Shown here one piece after another: positions 63,721-64,000 of a stretch of DNA of 64,000 bases (position 1 is the stretch's first letter; each line of letters opens with the position of its first letter). A program made the position numbers and the translations under genes. The notes beneath the pieces are model-generated. The model saw nothing but the letters and a program-made list of their open reading frames with translations. It searched no databases and had not been told where the DNA came from. This DNA is from Pseudomonas sp. DY-1 (lineage in GTDB: Bacteria; Pseudomonadota; Gammaproteobacteria; Pseudomonadales; Pseudomonadaceae): contig NZ_CP032616.1 of the NCBI RefSeq assembly GCF_003626975.1, positions 744,001 to 808,000 on the forward strand, in the 5' to 3' direction.

Positions 63721-64000
63721 ATGTTCACCCTCGTAACCCTGGACACATCACCGCCCGAATCCCTGAAGAGTCAGGTACTACAAATGGTGGTGGACTACTT
63801 CAGCGACATCAGCCCGGTGCCGCTGATGCCCAGCAATCCGCTCTATCAGTTGTATCAGTACGTGATTGGCTACGAGGTGCACCTGTATCTGCAAGCCATG
63901 GACAGCTCTCTGGATACTACGGCGCGGTTGATCCTTGCGCTGGATGATGAAGATCCCTCCCAGGTGCTGGGTTTTGCCCTGTACCTGCCGAGCCAGGATG
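63721..64000 (+). CDS. Probable GNAT-type protein, N-terminal part (cut by window end)
   Basis: 93 residues are visible from the ATG at 63721 (MFTLVTLDTSPPESLKSQV). YQYVIGYEVHLYLQAMD and LALDDEDPSQVLGFALYLP resemble the first half of a conserved Pseudomonas acetyltransferase-like protein, but the acetyl-CoA loop lies beyond the edge. CGGAG precedes the start at about ten bases. Confidence 0.55.
   Translation, partial: MFTLVTLDTSPPESLKSQVLQMVVDYFSDISPVPLMPSNPLYQLYQYVIGYEVHLYLQAMDSSLDTTARLILALDDEDPSQVLGFALYLPSQD

Noticed and set aside
1..64000. tRNA, rRNA or prophage genes
   Set aside because: No cloverleaf-like or rRNA-like sequences and no phage structural genes were recognised by eye; tRNAscan-type searches were not possible.

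Overview
The window is GC-rich, densely coded gammaproteobacterial chromosome that reads as Pseudomonas. The reasons are the pqq operon, several OprD-type porins, sigma-54 promoters with AcoR-type activators, extragenic palindromes of the GGAGCGA type, and A-rich Crc/Hfq-like leader motifs. The species cannot be fixed from the sequence alone. Almost the whole window is accessory catabolism arranged as substrate-specific modules, each with its own regulator, transporter and often a porin.

Region by region. 1-4.7 kb: the end of a sigma-54 activator, then an overlapping trio (ABC exporter, small subtilisin-like protease, flavin monooxygenase) that matches the QhpF/QhpE/QhpG maturation set of quinohemoprotein amine dehydrogenase. 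The enzyme subunits are not in view. 5.0-6.6 kb: a BCCT transporter. 6.8-11.9 kb: a tartrate-type operon (LysR, DctA-like carrier, TtdA/TtdB dehydratase, oxaloacetate decarboxylase), predicted to take L-tartrate to pyruvate. 12-14.2 kb: small proteins, a GFA-family protein and a GNAT.

14.3-41.9 kb is the centrepiece. It holds pqqABCDEF, a PQQ/heme alcohol dehydrogenase, an outer-membrane protein, an AcoR-type activator, a DUF4242 protein, an aldehyde dehydrogenase and a chemoreceptor. It continues with acyl-CoA dehydrogenase, 3-hydroxyisobutyryl-CoA hydrolase, 3-hydroxyisobutyrate dehydrogenase, enoyl-CoA hydratase, methylmalonate-semialdehyde dehydrogenase, acyl-CoA synthetase, OprD porin, ActP-type symporter with its DUF485 partner, and a LysR regulator. 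In order of chemistry these steps form a complete route from isobutanol (or isobutyraldehyde or isobutyrate) to propionyl-CoA, together with cofactor synthesis, uptake and taxis. Three sigma-54 promoters with an almost identical core, two of them fully identical, sit before the outer-membrane protein/alcohol dehydrogenase, the aldehyde dehydrogenase and the chemoreceptor, with TGAGACA/TGTCTCA half-sites upstream. This points to one regulon of the 23.5 kb activator.

42-54.6 kb: a GNAT next to an AraC-family remnant, an SdsA-type alkylsulfatase, two DUF202 membrane proteins, a DUF1302/DUF1329 pair, and a LysR/MFS/acyl-CoA dehydrogenase/acyl-CoA synthetase set for an unidentified acid. 54.6-63.6 kb: transposase remnants and a 70-bp inverted repeat bracket an 8.4 kb tricarboxylate-type module (LysR, PrpF/GalD-like isomerase, CitMHS transporter, OprD porin, TerC, AbrB-family protein, LysR). 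The window ends in the start of a Pseudomonas protein that is probably a GNAT.

A cross-cutting feature is the motif AAnAAnAA, typical of Hfq/Crc catabolite-repression targets. It lies within about 40 nt of the start codon of at least twelve catabolic or transport genes, suggesting that most modules share one nutritional brake.
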